A model generated the notes under the pieces. That model was not told the origin of the DNA and ran no database searches. It saw only the letters and a program-made list of their open reading frames with translations. A DNA stretch of 33,078 nucleotides from an uncultured Aquabacterium sp. Its GTDB lineage: Bacteria; Pseudomonadota; Gammaproteobacteria; Burkholderiales; Burkholderiaceae_C. This document shows, piece after piece, positions 1 through 7,588 of the stretch. The stretch lies in assembly GCF_913773725.1 (NCBI RefSeq), contig NZ_CAJYGK010000029.1, forward strand, positions 1 to 33,078, read 5' to 3'. Each line of letters starts with the position of its first letter. The stretch's first letter is position 1. Made by a program: the position numbers and the translations under genes.

Positions 1-1038
1 GGTGACCACGGTGTGCAACTCGGCCCCCATCTCGTTCAGGAGCGAGCCCGCCGCCAGCAACAGGTCCGGCTCGGCGCCGATGGCCACCCGCTTGCCGCCC
101 AGATAGAAGTGCCCGTCCAGCATGGCGTCCAGCAACTGGCTGCGCTGACGGCGGTACCTTGCAGGCACGGGCCGGCCGCTGAGTTCGGACAGGGCCATCA
201 GGAAGGCATCGTTGCAGGCCAGGCCCGTGAGCCGATCGAACAAGCGGTACGGCACCCCCGTTCGCTGCTCCAGGGCTTCGGCGGCCTCGCGCATCTGCTC
301 GCCCACCGCCAGCGTGAGGACGGACGCGCCCATGCGAAGGATGTCGTCGTGAGAGGTGCCGCCCAGTGTGGTGCCGCGCCAGTCAGGTGGGATGTGGCCA
401 TCCAGCGACCCCGAGACGTCTGGCAAGGTGATCACGGTCAGCCCGAAGGCCTCGATGATTTCCTTGAGCTCTTCCAGATCCCCGGGAGTGAGGTGAGAGC
501 CGGGTAACAGGTTGACCTGCGTGGCCAGCGCGGCCGCTGGCGCATCGGGTGAGCCTGTCTCGGGCACAAGGTGGCGCACGATGGCCGTCACGGCGTGCTT
601 CCAGCCGTCCTCGAATGCGCCGACGTAATCAGGTGTCGACACGTACACCAGCGCCGTGCCATCGAGTTCCGGCTTGCGCGACCGCACCGTCGTCAGGTAG
701 CCGTCCACGTCGTCGCCCTTGGTCTCGGTCAGGCCGGTCGAGCACAGCGCGATGATGCGGGGCGCCGCCCGCTTGTGGATGTTCAGCAATGCGGTCTCGA
801 TGTTCTCGTAGCCCCCGAGGATGGTGGTCACCTCGTTCATCGCCGTGGTCTGCAGCGGAATGGCCTCTTTGAAGTGACGCACCAGCAGCACGAGCCCGAA
901 GGAGGTGCAGCCTTGTGAGCCATGCATGACCGGCATGCAACTGTCCAGGCCCATGAACGCATAGCTCGCGCCCAGCGGCTGGCTCATCTTGAGCGGGTTG
1001 ACCGCGCAGGCCTTCTTCGATTCGACCGTCTTCGCCAT
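1..1038 (-). CDS. nifN: NifN, FeMo-cofactor scaffold subunit (partial, 3' end outside window)
   Basis: NifN pairs with NifE to form the NifEN scaffold on which the NifB-derived cluster matures into FeMo-cofactor. Reading leftward from an ATG at 1038, the frame stays open for 346 codons to the window edge, so roughly the last quarter is missing. The N-terminal half shows the family blocks SQPLGASYAFMGLD, MHGSQGCTSFG, LLVRHFKEAIPLQTTAMNE and LCSTGLTETKGDD. It starts 12 bases after the nifE stop codon, so the two genes form one transcription unit behind the sigma-54 promoter at 2499-2514. The family shares the NifK fold but lacks the full set of metal-cluster ligands. Genes that often follow nifN, such as nifX, would lie beyond the edge. 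Confidence 0.95.
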   Translation of the reverse strand, partial: MAKTVESKKACAVNPLKMSQPLGASYAFMGLDSCMPVMHGSQGCTSFGLVLLVRHFKEAIPLQTTAMNEVTTILGGYENIETALLNIHKRAAPRIIALCSTGLTETKGDDVDGYLTTVRSRKPELDGTALVYVSTPDYVGAFEDGWKHAVTAIVRHLVPETGSPDAPAAALATQVNLLPGSHLTPGDLEELKEIIEAFGLTVITLPDVSGSLDGHIPPDWRGTTLGGTSHDDILRMGASVLTLAVGEQMREAAEALEQRTGVPYRLFDRLTGLACNDAFLMALSELSGRPVPARYRRQRSQLLDAMLDGHFYLGGKRVAIGAEPDLLLAAGSLLNEMGAELHTVVT

Positions 1039-1050
1039 GGTGTCGTCCCT

Positions 1051-2463
1051 TCAGGCGTGGGCCATCATCCCGGCATCGGCCTCATCCCAGGGCGCCGGAA
1101 TGCGCACCTGCTGCCACACCGGGTTGTGCAAGGCCCGGTCGATCTCGTCGACCAGCTCCACCATGCCTTCGTAGCCGGCATACGGGTGATGCCGCTCCTG
1201 GTTGATGTCCAGCCAGGGCATGCGGGCCTTGAGCGCAATGAACTGCGAGCGGCCGCCGGACAGCATGATGTCGGCCCGGGCGTCGCGCAGCATGTTGTAC
1301 ATCTCGCGCGGCGTCATGTCGTCGATCATGTGGGCGTCGTCGCCCATGATCTCCTTGATCTTCTCTTTGTCTTCCTTGGTGGACTTCTTCACCGAGGTGC
1401 CGACGATCTCCATGCCGACTTCCTGCAAGGCAGACACCACCGACCAGCTCTTGACCCCACCGGTGATCAGCAGCACGCGCTTGCCCTTGAGCCGGGCGCG
1501 GTAGGGCTCCAGTCGCTTCCAGGCCCGTGCTTCTTCCACCTCGATGAGCCGCTCGGTGCGGTCGATCAGGTCGGCGCCTGCGCCCTGCTGAACCAGCAGT
1601 CGGGCAATCTGGCGCAGCGTGTCGCTCATGTCGCCGATGCCGTAGAACGAGCCTTCGAAGTACGGGATCCCCCACTTCTGCTGCATGCGCGTGGCGATGT
1701 TGATCATCGACTTCGAGCACACCATCATGTTGACCCTGGCGCGGTGGCTGCTGGCGACCTCGTCGTAGCGGCCGTCGCCCGAGATGCAGCTCAGCACGCG
1801 CACCCCCAGCGCATCGAGCAGCGGCCGGATCTGCCACAGCTCGCCCGACAGGTTGTACTCGCCGATGATGTTGATGTCGAAGGGGGTGGTGAACGCCGGC
1901 TCCCGGGTGCCGATCACATGGTCGAGGATGGCCTCGCCGCCCAGCTTGTTGCCCAGGTTCTTCGGGCCGGCAAAGCCCGGGCTGTTGACCGGGATCACCG
2001 GCTTGCCGAACTTCTCGCTCGCCTTCTTGCACACCGCCTCGATGTCGTCACCGATCAGGGCGGTCACGCAGGTCTGGTAGACAAAGACGGCAGGCGGGTC
2101 GTACTTCTCGATGATCTCCCGCACCGACCTGAACAGGCGTTTCTCACCGCCGTAGATCACATCCAGTTCGTTGATGTCGGTGGTGAAGCCCGAGCGGTAC
2201 AGCATCGAGCCCGAAGAAGCGCTGTGCCGGTTGTCCCAGCTGTTGCCCTCGCAAGCGATCGGGCCGTGCACCAGGTGGGCCACGTCCACGATGGGCTGCA
2301 GCGCGATCTTGGCGCCGTCAAACGCGCACCCCCCGGCGGCCGCACCGGGCGACAGCTGCTTGGTGCAGCCCTTCTTGCGCGCCTTGTCGGTCTTGCCCTG
2401 GTTCTTGTCGCAGCCCGGCTCGTCAAAGACCTGGGCAATCTTCTGTTTCAGCGAGACGGACAT
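1051..2463 (-). CDS. nifE: NifE, FeMo-cofactor biosynthesis scaffold subunit
   Basis: This 470-residue protein is the NifD-like subunit of the NifEN scaffold used in FeMo-cofactor assembly. The start at 2463 gives the typical N-terminus [18 protein letters not shown]. The open frame extends 23 codons further upstream, but that part overlaps the sigma-54 promoter and does not resemble the family. Conserved cysteines lie at about residues 33, 46 and 71 (the last in [16 protein letters not shown]), followed by the GGEKRL and NSPGFAG blocks. A sigma-54 promoter at 2499-2514 precedes it, and the cphA terminator at about 2550-2573 separates it from the cyanophycin genes, so it is probably transcribed independently of them. 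nifN follows after 12 bases. Confidence 0.97.
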   Translation of the reverse strand: MSVSLKQKIAQVFDEPGCDKNQGKTDKARKKGCTKQLSPGAAAGGCAFDGAKIALQPIVDVAHLVHGPIACEGNSWDNRHSASSGSMLYRSGFTTDINELDVIYGGEKRLFRSVREIIEKYDPPAVFVYQTCVTALIGDDIEAVCKKASEKFGKPVIPVNSPGFAGPKNLGNKLGGEAILDHVIGTREPAFTTPFDINIIGEYNLSGELWQIRPLLDALGVRVLSCISGDGRYDEVASSHRARVNMMVCSKSMINIATRMQQKWGIPYFEGSFYGIGDMSDTLRQIARLLVQQGAGADLIDRTERLIEVEEARAWKRLEPYRARLKGKRVLLITGGVKSWSVVSALQEVGMEIVGTSVKKSTKEDKEKIKEIMGDDAHMIDDMTPREMYNMLRDARADIMLSGGRSQFIALKARMPWLDINQERHHPYAGYEGMVELVDEIDRALHNPVWQQVRIPAPWDEADAGMMAHA

Positions 2464-2498
2464 GAGGGGCTCCCGGTTGAGGCGGTTGCCCTGTCCAT

Positions 2499-2514
2499 TG
2501 CAGCTTCGATGCCA
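2499..2514 (-). promoter_or_regulatory. sigma-54 (-24/-12) promoter of nifEN
   Basis: Read on the minus strand the site is TGGCATCGAAGCTGCA. It has the invariant GG and GC doublets at the correct spacing and matches TGGCAC-N5-TTGCA at most positions. It lies 36 bases upstream of the nifE start, which predicts a leader of about 25 bases. I found no perfect TGT-N10-ACA activator site in the roughly 250 bases upstream. Confidence 0.8.
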
Positions 2515-2542
2515 GCGCCGAAACCCTTTCAAATCAAGAACT

Positions 2543-2573
2543 TAAGCAAAAGGGCCCGCCTGAGCGAGCCCTT
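2543..2573 (-). terminator. Rho-independent terminator after cphA
   Basis: A 10-base stem with one mismatch pairs 2550-2559 with 2564-2573 around a 4-base loop. On the minus strand it is followed by TTTTGCTT. It sits 45 bases past the cphA stop codon and just upstream of the nifE promoter, so it insulates nifEN from cphA transcription. On the plus strand there is no T tract, which fixes the orientation. Confidence 0.8.
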
Positions 2574-2617
2574 CAAAACCCCACAAACCCGACAAGCGGG
2601 CTGTCAGGAACACGCCA

Positions 2618-5197
2618 TCAACCGCCCACCGGGGCCTCGGCACAGCGGCGGGCCAGGTGGGCCAGCGCCTCTTCCACCTGATCGACCAGCACCAGGCAGA
2701 GGTCACCCGGCTGCAGGCGCGACAAGGCCGTGTCGATGGCCGCGAACTCGCCGCGGATCTCCTCCACATGCTGCACGCGCTGCGCCCGGCTCAGGCCGTC
2801 ACGCAGCAGCGCCAGCACCTCGCCATCCTCGCGTCCGCGCTGGCAAGCATCCTGATAGAGGAAGAAGTCGTCGAAGGCCTCGCCCAGAATGGCCGTCTGG
2901 TCCCGGATGTCCTCGTCGCGGCGGTCGCCTGCGCCACTGATCACCACCGACCGCCGCTTGGCAGGAATGGCGTTGACCGCCGACACCAGCGCCTTCATCG
3001 CGTCGGGGTTGTGGCCATAGTCCGCGATCACGGTCGCGCCCCGGTAGTCCATCACATTGAAGCGGCCCGGTGCATTGTCGGAGTCGTTCACGAAACTGGC
3101 CAGGCCGGCACGGATGACCTCCCAGTCCAGACCCGCACTCCAGGCCGCGCCGACCGAGGCCATGACGTTCTCGATCTGGAAACCGATGGTGCCGTTGCGT
3201 GTAAGCGGAATGTCGCGCAGCGGCAGGGTCTCGCGCCAACTGCCTTCCGAGACGACGATCGCCCCCTCGTCCACGCACAGGGTGCGCTTGCCCTGCGCAC
3301 GGTGTGCCGCCAGCACCGGGTTGTGCGGGTCCAGCGCGAAGAAGATGATGCCACCCGGGCACTTGGGCGCCATGGCCACCACGATGGGATCGGCCGCGTT
3401 CAGCACGGCGTAGCCTTCGGGCGCCACGTTCATGACGATCACGCGCTTGAGCACCGCCAGGTCTTCCACCGTGGTGATGTAGTTCAGACCGAGGTGGTCG
3501 CCAGCGCCGATGTTGGTCACGACCGCCGTACCGCAGCGGTCGAAGCCCAGCCCCTCGCGCAGGATGCCGCCCCGTGCGGTTTCGAACACCGCCGCGTCCA
3601 CATCCGGGTGCATCAGCACGTTGCGTGCGCTCTTGGGACCCGAGCAGTCCCCACTGTCGATCTGGCGGCCATTCACGTACACGCCGTCGGTATTGGTCAT
3701 GCCCACGCGCAGGCCGTTGGTGGCCAGCAGGTGCGCGGTCAGGCGTGCCGTCGTCGTCTTGCCATTGGTGCCGGTCACCGCCACGATGGGAATGCGCCCG
3801 TCGTCGCCCGCCTTGTACAGGTTGGCGATCACGGCTTCGCCCACATTGCGGCCCTTGCCATAGGACGGCGACAGGTGCATGCGCAGACCCGGGGCCGCGT
3901 TCACCTCGACGATGCCGCCGTTCTGCTCTTCCAGCGGACGATGCACGCTTTCGGCCAGCACGTCCACACCGCAGATCTCGAGCCCGATGCACTGCGCTGC
4001 CGCGATGGCACGGGCGGCCACTTCTGGATGCACGTCGTCCGTCACATCGGTCGCGGTGCCGCCGGTCGACAGGTTAGCGTTGTTGCGCATGATGACGCGG
4101 CGCCCCTTCTCGGGCACGTCGTCCGGCGTCAACCCCTGCACCTGCAGCCGGGCCACGGCGATCTCGTCGATGCGGATCTTGGTCAGCGACGTGGCGTGGC
4201 CGTCACCGCGACGCGGGTCTTCGTTGACCTTGGCCACCAGCTCGCGGATGGTGTGCACGCCGTCGCCGATCACGTGGGGCGGATCGCGGCGGGCCGCGGC
4301 CACCAGGCGGTCACCCACCACCAGCAGGCGGAAGTCGTTGCCCGGCAGATAGCTCTCCACCATCACCTCACCGTACTCGGCGGCCACCTTGAAAGCGATC
4401 TCGAGGTGGTCGGTGCTGACGATGTTGACGGTGACGCCCTTGCCCTGATTGCCGTCGCGGGGCTTGACGACCACGGGCCAGCCGATCTCGGTGGCCACCT
4501 GGCAGGCGTCGGCGAAGTCGATGACCGGACGGCCCTTGGGCACCGGCACGCCGGCTGCGGCCAGCAGGCGCTTGGTGAGGTCCTTGTCCTGCGCGATGGA
4601 CTCCGACACGGCACTGGTGTTGTCTACCTCGGCGGCCCAGATCCGGCGCTGCTTGCTGCCCCAGCCAAACTGCACGAGGCTGCCTTGCGTCAAGCGGCGA
4701 TACGGAATCCCACGCACCACGGCCGCGTCCACGATCGAGCCGGTGCTCGGGCCCAGGCGCACATCCTCATCCAGTTCACGCAGTTCCGCGAGCGCCGCAT
4801 CCACGTCGAACGGCTGCCCGCCCAGCGCCGCCTCGACCAGCTTCAACGCGTGGTCGAAGGCCTTCCTGCCCACCGGTTCCTCGCTGTACTCGACCACGAC
4901 CTGGAACACACCCGACTCCACCGTGGCCGAGGTCCGGCTGAAGGTCACGGGGCAACCGGCCTGAGCCTGCAGCGCCAGGGCCACGGTTTCCAGCACATGG
5001 GCCAGGCTGATGTGCCCGGGCCGGCCATCGGGCCGCAAGGGGCCCATTGCAGGGAACAGCTCTCTCAATCGGGCTTCGAAACCGCTGAGCGCCTCGATGT
5101 TGCACTCGGCAGGCTCACATGCCACCACCGCTTCGATGGCGGTGTGGCGACTCCAGAGGTTGGGGCCACGCAGGGCCCGGATACGGGACACGTCCAT
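2618..5197 (-). CDS. cphA: Cyanophycin synthetase CphA
   Basis: This 859-residue enzyme polymerises aspartate and arginine into cyanophycin, an insoluble nitrogen reserve, using ATP. The N-terminal domain (about 1-160) opens with RIRALRGPNLWSRHTAIE. The ATP-grasp domain follows, with KPRDGNQGKGV at 245-255 and the metal-binding GGIVEVNAAPG at 427-437. The C-terminal Mur-ligase-like domain has an intact P-loop GTNGKTTT at 476-483, the ETARGGILREGLGFDRC block, and a lid region with DYGHNPDAM near 750. Both ATP sites therefore look functional and the length is normal for the family. It starts 37 bases after the cphA-prime stop and ends at a terminator, so the two synthetases probably form one operon. 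No cyanophycinase is present in the window. Confidence 0.96.
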   Translation of the reverse strand: MDVSRIRALRGPNLWSRHTAIEAVVACEPAECNIEALSGFEARLRELFPAMGPLRPDGRPGHISLAHVLETVALALQAQAGCPVTFSRTSATVESGVFQVVVEYSEEPVGRKAFDHALKLVEAALGGQPFDVDAALAELRELDEDVRLGPSTGSIVDAAVVRGIPYRRLTQGSLVQFGWGSKQRRIWAAEVDNTSAVSESIAQDKDLTKRLLAAAGVPVPKGRPVIDFADACQVATEIGWPVVVKPRDGNQGKGVTVNIVSTDHLEIAFKVAAEYGEVMVESYLPGNDFRLLVVGDRLVAAARRDPPHVIGDGVHTIRELVAKVNEDPRRGDGHATSLTKIRIDEIAVARLQVQGLTPDDVPEKGRRVIMRNNANLSTGGTATDVTDDVHPEVAARAIAAAQCIGLEICGVDVLAESVHRPLEEQNGGIVEVNAAPGLRMHLSPSYGKGRNVGEAVIANLYKAGDDGRIPIVAVTGTNGKTTTARLTAHLLATNGLRVGMTNTDGVYVNGRQIDSGDCSGPKSARNVLMHPDVDAAVFETARGGILREGLGFDRCGTAVVTNIGAGDHLGLNYITTVEDLAVLKRVIVMNVAPEGYAVLNAADPIVVAMAPKCPGGIIFFALDPHNPVLAAHRAQGKRTLCVDEGAIVVSEGSWRETLPLRDIPLTRNGTIGFQIENVMASVGAAWSAGLDWEVIRAGLASFVNDSDNAPGRFNVMDYRGATVIADYGHNPDAMKALVSAVNAIPAKRRSVVISGAGDRRDEDIRDQTAILGEAFDDFFLYQDACQRGREDGEVLALLRDGLSRAQRVQHVEEIRGEFAAIDTALSRLQPGDLCLVLVDQVEEALAHLARRCAEAPVGG

Positions 5198-5234
5198 GAG
5201 GATCTCTCGTTAGCGCAATGGCCTGTTCTTGTGT

Positions 5235-7448
5235 TCAGGACTTGGGGGCGGGATCGAAGGTCTCGAGCCCGGCACCGATGAGTTCGGGCGAGATGCCCAG
5301 CGCCCAGGCCGCCGCCACGGCCGCCAGAAGCGACCGGACGCTGGCCCCGCTGAGCGGCTGATCCGCCGCCGTGCTGGCAAGCCGGCGCGCCGCCGCCCCG
5401 TTCAGGTCGGCACACGGCACCATGACGTGGCCGTTGTGCCCCAGCACCACGTGGTGGCCGTCCACCGACACGGTGCGCCCGCCCTTGGCACGGTGGGCCA
5501 CCAGCACCGGGTTGGCGTGGTCGGTGTCATAGAAGATCACCTCGCCATCGCACAGATCGGCCATCTCCACCAGGCGCGGGTCGGCGGCATTCAGCACGCC
5601 GACGCCGTCGGACAGCACCACATCGATCTGGGTGCGCAGCACCTTGAACATCTGCTCCGGCTCGTGGATGTCGTGCTCGGCCAGCGCAGGTGCCACAGGG
5701 GGCTCGGCACCAAGCAGGTCGGTGACCACCCCCACTGCGCACCGGTCATAGGCCAGGCCGTCGTTCAGGATGCTGGCCGCCCCGTTCTCGAGGACGACGG
5801 CGTTCACCTCGCGGTTCATCAGCAGGCGCTGGCCAGCGGCAAAGTGGGCGCGCTCCCCGGCTTCGACACGGCGCGTGCCCAGGAACAGGCCGTCGCGGCA
5901 CGCCAGGCCCACGTGCTTGCCGCTCAGGTGCAGCAACCACGCAATCAGCCGGGCGATCTGGCTGGTGCCGACCGAGCCGGCCACCCCGACGATCGGCACC
6001 CGGCCGGTCTCGGTCTCGTCGAACAGGTGGTCGGCAATGGCCTTGCCCACCGGCCGCGGCAGCCCTTCGGCCGGCTTGAGGTGCATCAGCAGGCCCGGGC
6101 CGGCATTGACCTCCACGATGGCGCCGCGCTGGGCCGCCAGCGGCTTGGAAATGTCCTGCACCACCAGGTCGATGCCAGCGATGTCGAGGCCCACCACCCG
6201 GGCCGCCAGACCACACTGGTAGGCCACGTCGGGGTGCACGTCGTCGGTGCAGTCGATGGCGACGTTGCCGTTGCGCTGCACCAGCACACGCTGGCCCTCG
6301 GCGGGAACCGAACTGCCGTCCAGCCCCTGGCGCTCCAGCAGCAGGCGCATCGTGGGCTCGCGCTCCAGGATGATGGTCTCGAGCGGGAACTCCTCCGCCT
6401 CGCCACGACGCGGGTCGCTGTTGAGCTGGTCGTCGATGAGCTTGGTCACCGGGTCGCGGCCGTTGCCCACGATCCACAGGCTTTCGCCGCGGGCCGCCGC
6501 CACCACCTTGCCCCCGACCACCAGCACCCGGTGCTCGTCACCCGGGATGAAGCGCTCGACGATGACATCGCTGCCCTCGGCCTCGGCGACCTTGTAGGCG
6601 GCCTCGATGTCGGCGCGTTCGGTCAATTCGAGCGACACACCCCGCCCGTGGTTGCCGTCGAGCGGCTTGACCACCACCGGCACGCCGATGTCTTCGGCGG
6701 CGTCCCAGGCTGCTTCAGGGCTGTCCACCACCTCGCCTTCCGGCACGGGCACGCCACAGGCTTTCAGCAGCGTCTTGGTCAGGTCCTTGTTGCCGGCAAT
6801 GCCCTCGGCAATCGCGCTGGTCTTGTCGGTCTCGGCCGTCCAGATGCGGCGTTGCGCCGCCCCATAGCCCAGCTGCACCAGGTTGCCTTCGTTCAGGCGG
6901 ATGTGCGGAATGCCGCGGTCGGTCGCGGCATTGACGATGGACGCCGTCGACGGGCCCAGGTAGCAGTCGTCGATCTGCTCGCGCACCAGCTCGACGGCGG
7001 CCTTGACGTCGAAGGGCTCGTCGTTGATGGCCGCCATGATGAGGGCGTGGCCCTGCTGCAGGGCCACACGGGCCACCTGTTCGTCGCGGGCCCGGAACAC
7101 CATGCGGTACACGCCGCGGCGGCTGGTCGAGCGGGTCTGCCCGAAGCCGGTCGGCATGCCGGCCAGGTTCAGCAGCTCGATCACGATGTGCTCCAGCACG
7201 TGCCCGCACCAGGTGCCTTCCTGCAGGCGCTGCAGAAAGCCGCCGCGCTCGCCCACCCCGCAGTGGTGCTCGATCAGCGCCGGCAGCCACGCCGTCAGGC
7301 GATCGTTGAAGCCCGGCAGTGTGTTGGAGGGGCAATCCTCCAGCTCGCCCAGATCGAGCCAGACCTCCAGCACCGAGCGGTACGTCCAGATGTTGGGGCC
7401 ACGCAGGTAGTTGATGCGCAGGAGCGCGATGTCGTTCTTCTTGGTCAT
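5235..7448 (-). CDS. CphA-prime, truncated cyanophycin synthetase paralog
   Basis: This 737-residue paralog of CphA lies immediately upstream of it. The N-terminal domain (LRINYLRGPNIWTYRSVLEVW) and ATP-grasp domain (KPLDGNHGRGV at 261-271, GAIVEVNAGPG at 442-452) are intact. At the Mur-ligase P-loop, where CphA has GTNGKTTT, this protein has GSVGTSQI (491-498), lacking the Lys-Thr nucleotide-binding residues. It also stops about 120 residues early, losing the lid domain. Several betaproteobacteria, including Cupriavidus necator, carry such a cphA/cphA-prime pair. Cyanobacterial CphA2, which has a similarly inactivated Mur domain, polymerises beta-Asp-Arg dipeptides; that this protein does the same is inference. 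The start at 7448 gives MTKKNDIALLRINYLRGPN, and a longer 30-residue extension looks like leader sequence. Confidence 0.93.
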   Translation of the reverse strand: MTKKNDIALLRINYLRGPNIWTYRSVLEVWLDLGELEDCPSNTLPGFNDRLTAWLPALIEHHCGVGERGGFLQRLQEGTWCGHVLEHIVIELLNLAGMPTGFGQTRSTSRRGVYRMVFRARDEQVARVALQQGHALIMAAINDEPFDVKAAVELVREQIDDCYLGPSTASIVNAATDRGIPHIRLNEGNLVQLGYGAAQRRIWTAETDKTSAIAEGIAGNKDLTKTLLKACGVPVPEGEVVDSPEAAWDAAEDIGVPVVVKPLDGNHGRGVSLELTERADIEAAYKVAEAEGSDVIVERFIPGDEHRVLVVGGKVVAAARGESLWIVGNGRDPVTKLIDDQLNSDPRRGEAEEFPLETIILEREPTMRLLLERQGLDGSSVPAEGQRVLVQRNGNVAIDCTDDVHPDVAYQCGLAARVVGLDIAGIDLVVQDISKPLAAQRGAIVEVNAGPGLLMHLKPAEGLPRPVGKAIADHLFDETETGRVPIVGVAGSVGTSQIARLIAWLLHLSGKHVGLACRDGLFLGTRRVEAGERAHFAAGQRLLMNREVNAVVLENGAASILNDGLAYDRCAVGVVTDLLGAEPPVAPALAEHDIHEPEQMFKVLRTQIDVVLSDGVGVLNAADPRLVEMADLCDGEVIFYDTDHANPVLVAHRAKGGRTVSVDGHHVVLGHNGHVMVPCADLNGAAARRLASTAADQPLSGASVRSLLAAVAAAWALGISPELIGAGLETFDPAPKS

Positions 7449-7546
7449 GGGGCGACAGGGGGGCGCAGGGGGGTGCAGGCGAGGCAGAAAGATGGATCGG
7501 ATGACACCGGGAAGGCTGCTTCGGTCAAAATGCGACACCTCGCACG

Positions 7547-7567
7547 AGGGGCCGAAGCGGGGCCCCT
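7547..7567 (+). other. GC-rich hairpin ahead of the ABC transporter start
   Basis: AGGGGCC at 7547-7553 pairs perfectly with GGCCCCT at 7561-7567 around a 7-base loop. It abuts an in-frame GTG at 7568 and lies 21 bases before the ATG at 7589. It could mask a ribosome site or stabilise the leader. It may equally be chance in GC-rich DNA. Confidence 0.4.
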
Positions 7568-7588
7568 GTGTCGGGCCAACGGATCAAC

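Noticed and set aside
2602..2617. TGT-N10 half-site upstream of nifE as a NifA site
   Set aside because: The second half reads CCA instead of ACA; no exact match was found in the surrounding bases.
2657..5281. Very long open frame opposite cphA (similar ones lie opposite nifE, cphA-prime and the transporter)
   Set aside because: High GC content leaves few stop codons in complementary frames. The translations are His/Gln/Arg-rich and match no protein, while the opposite strand encodes clear enzymes.
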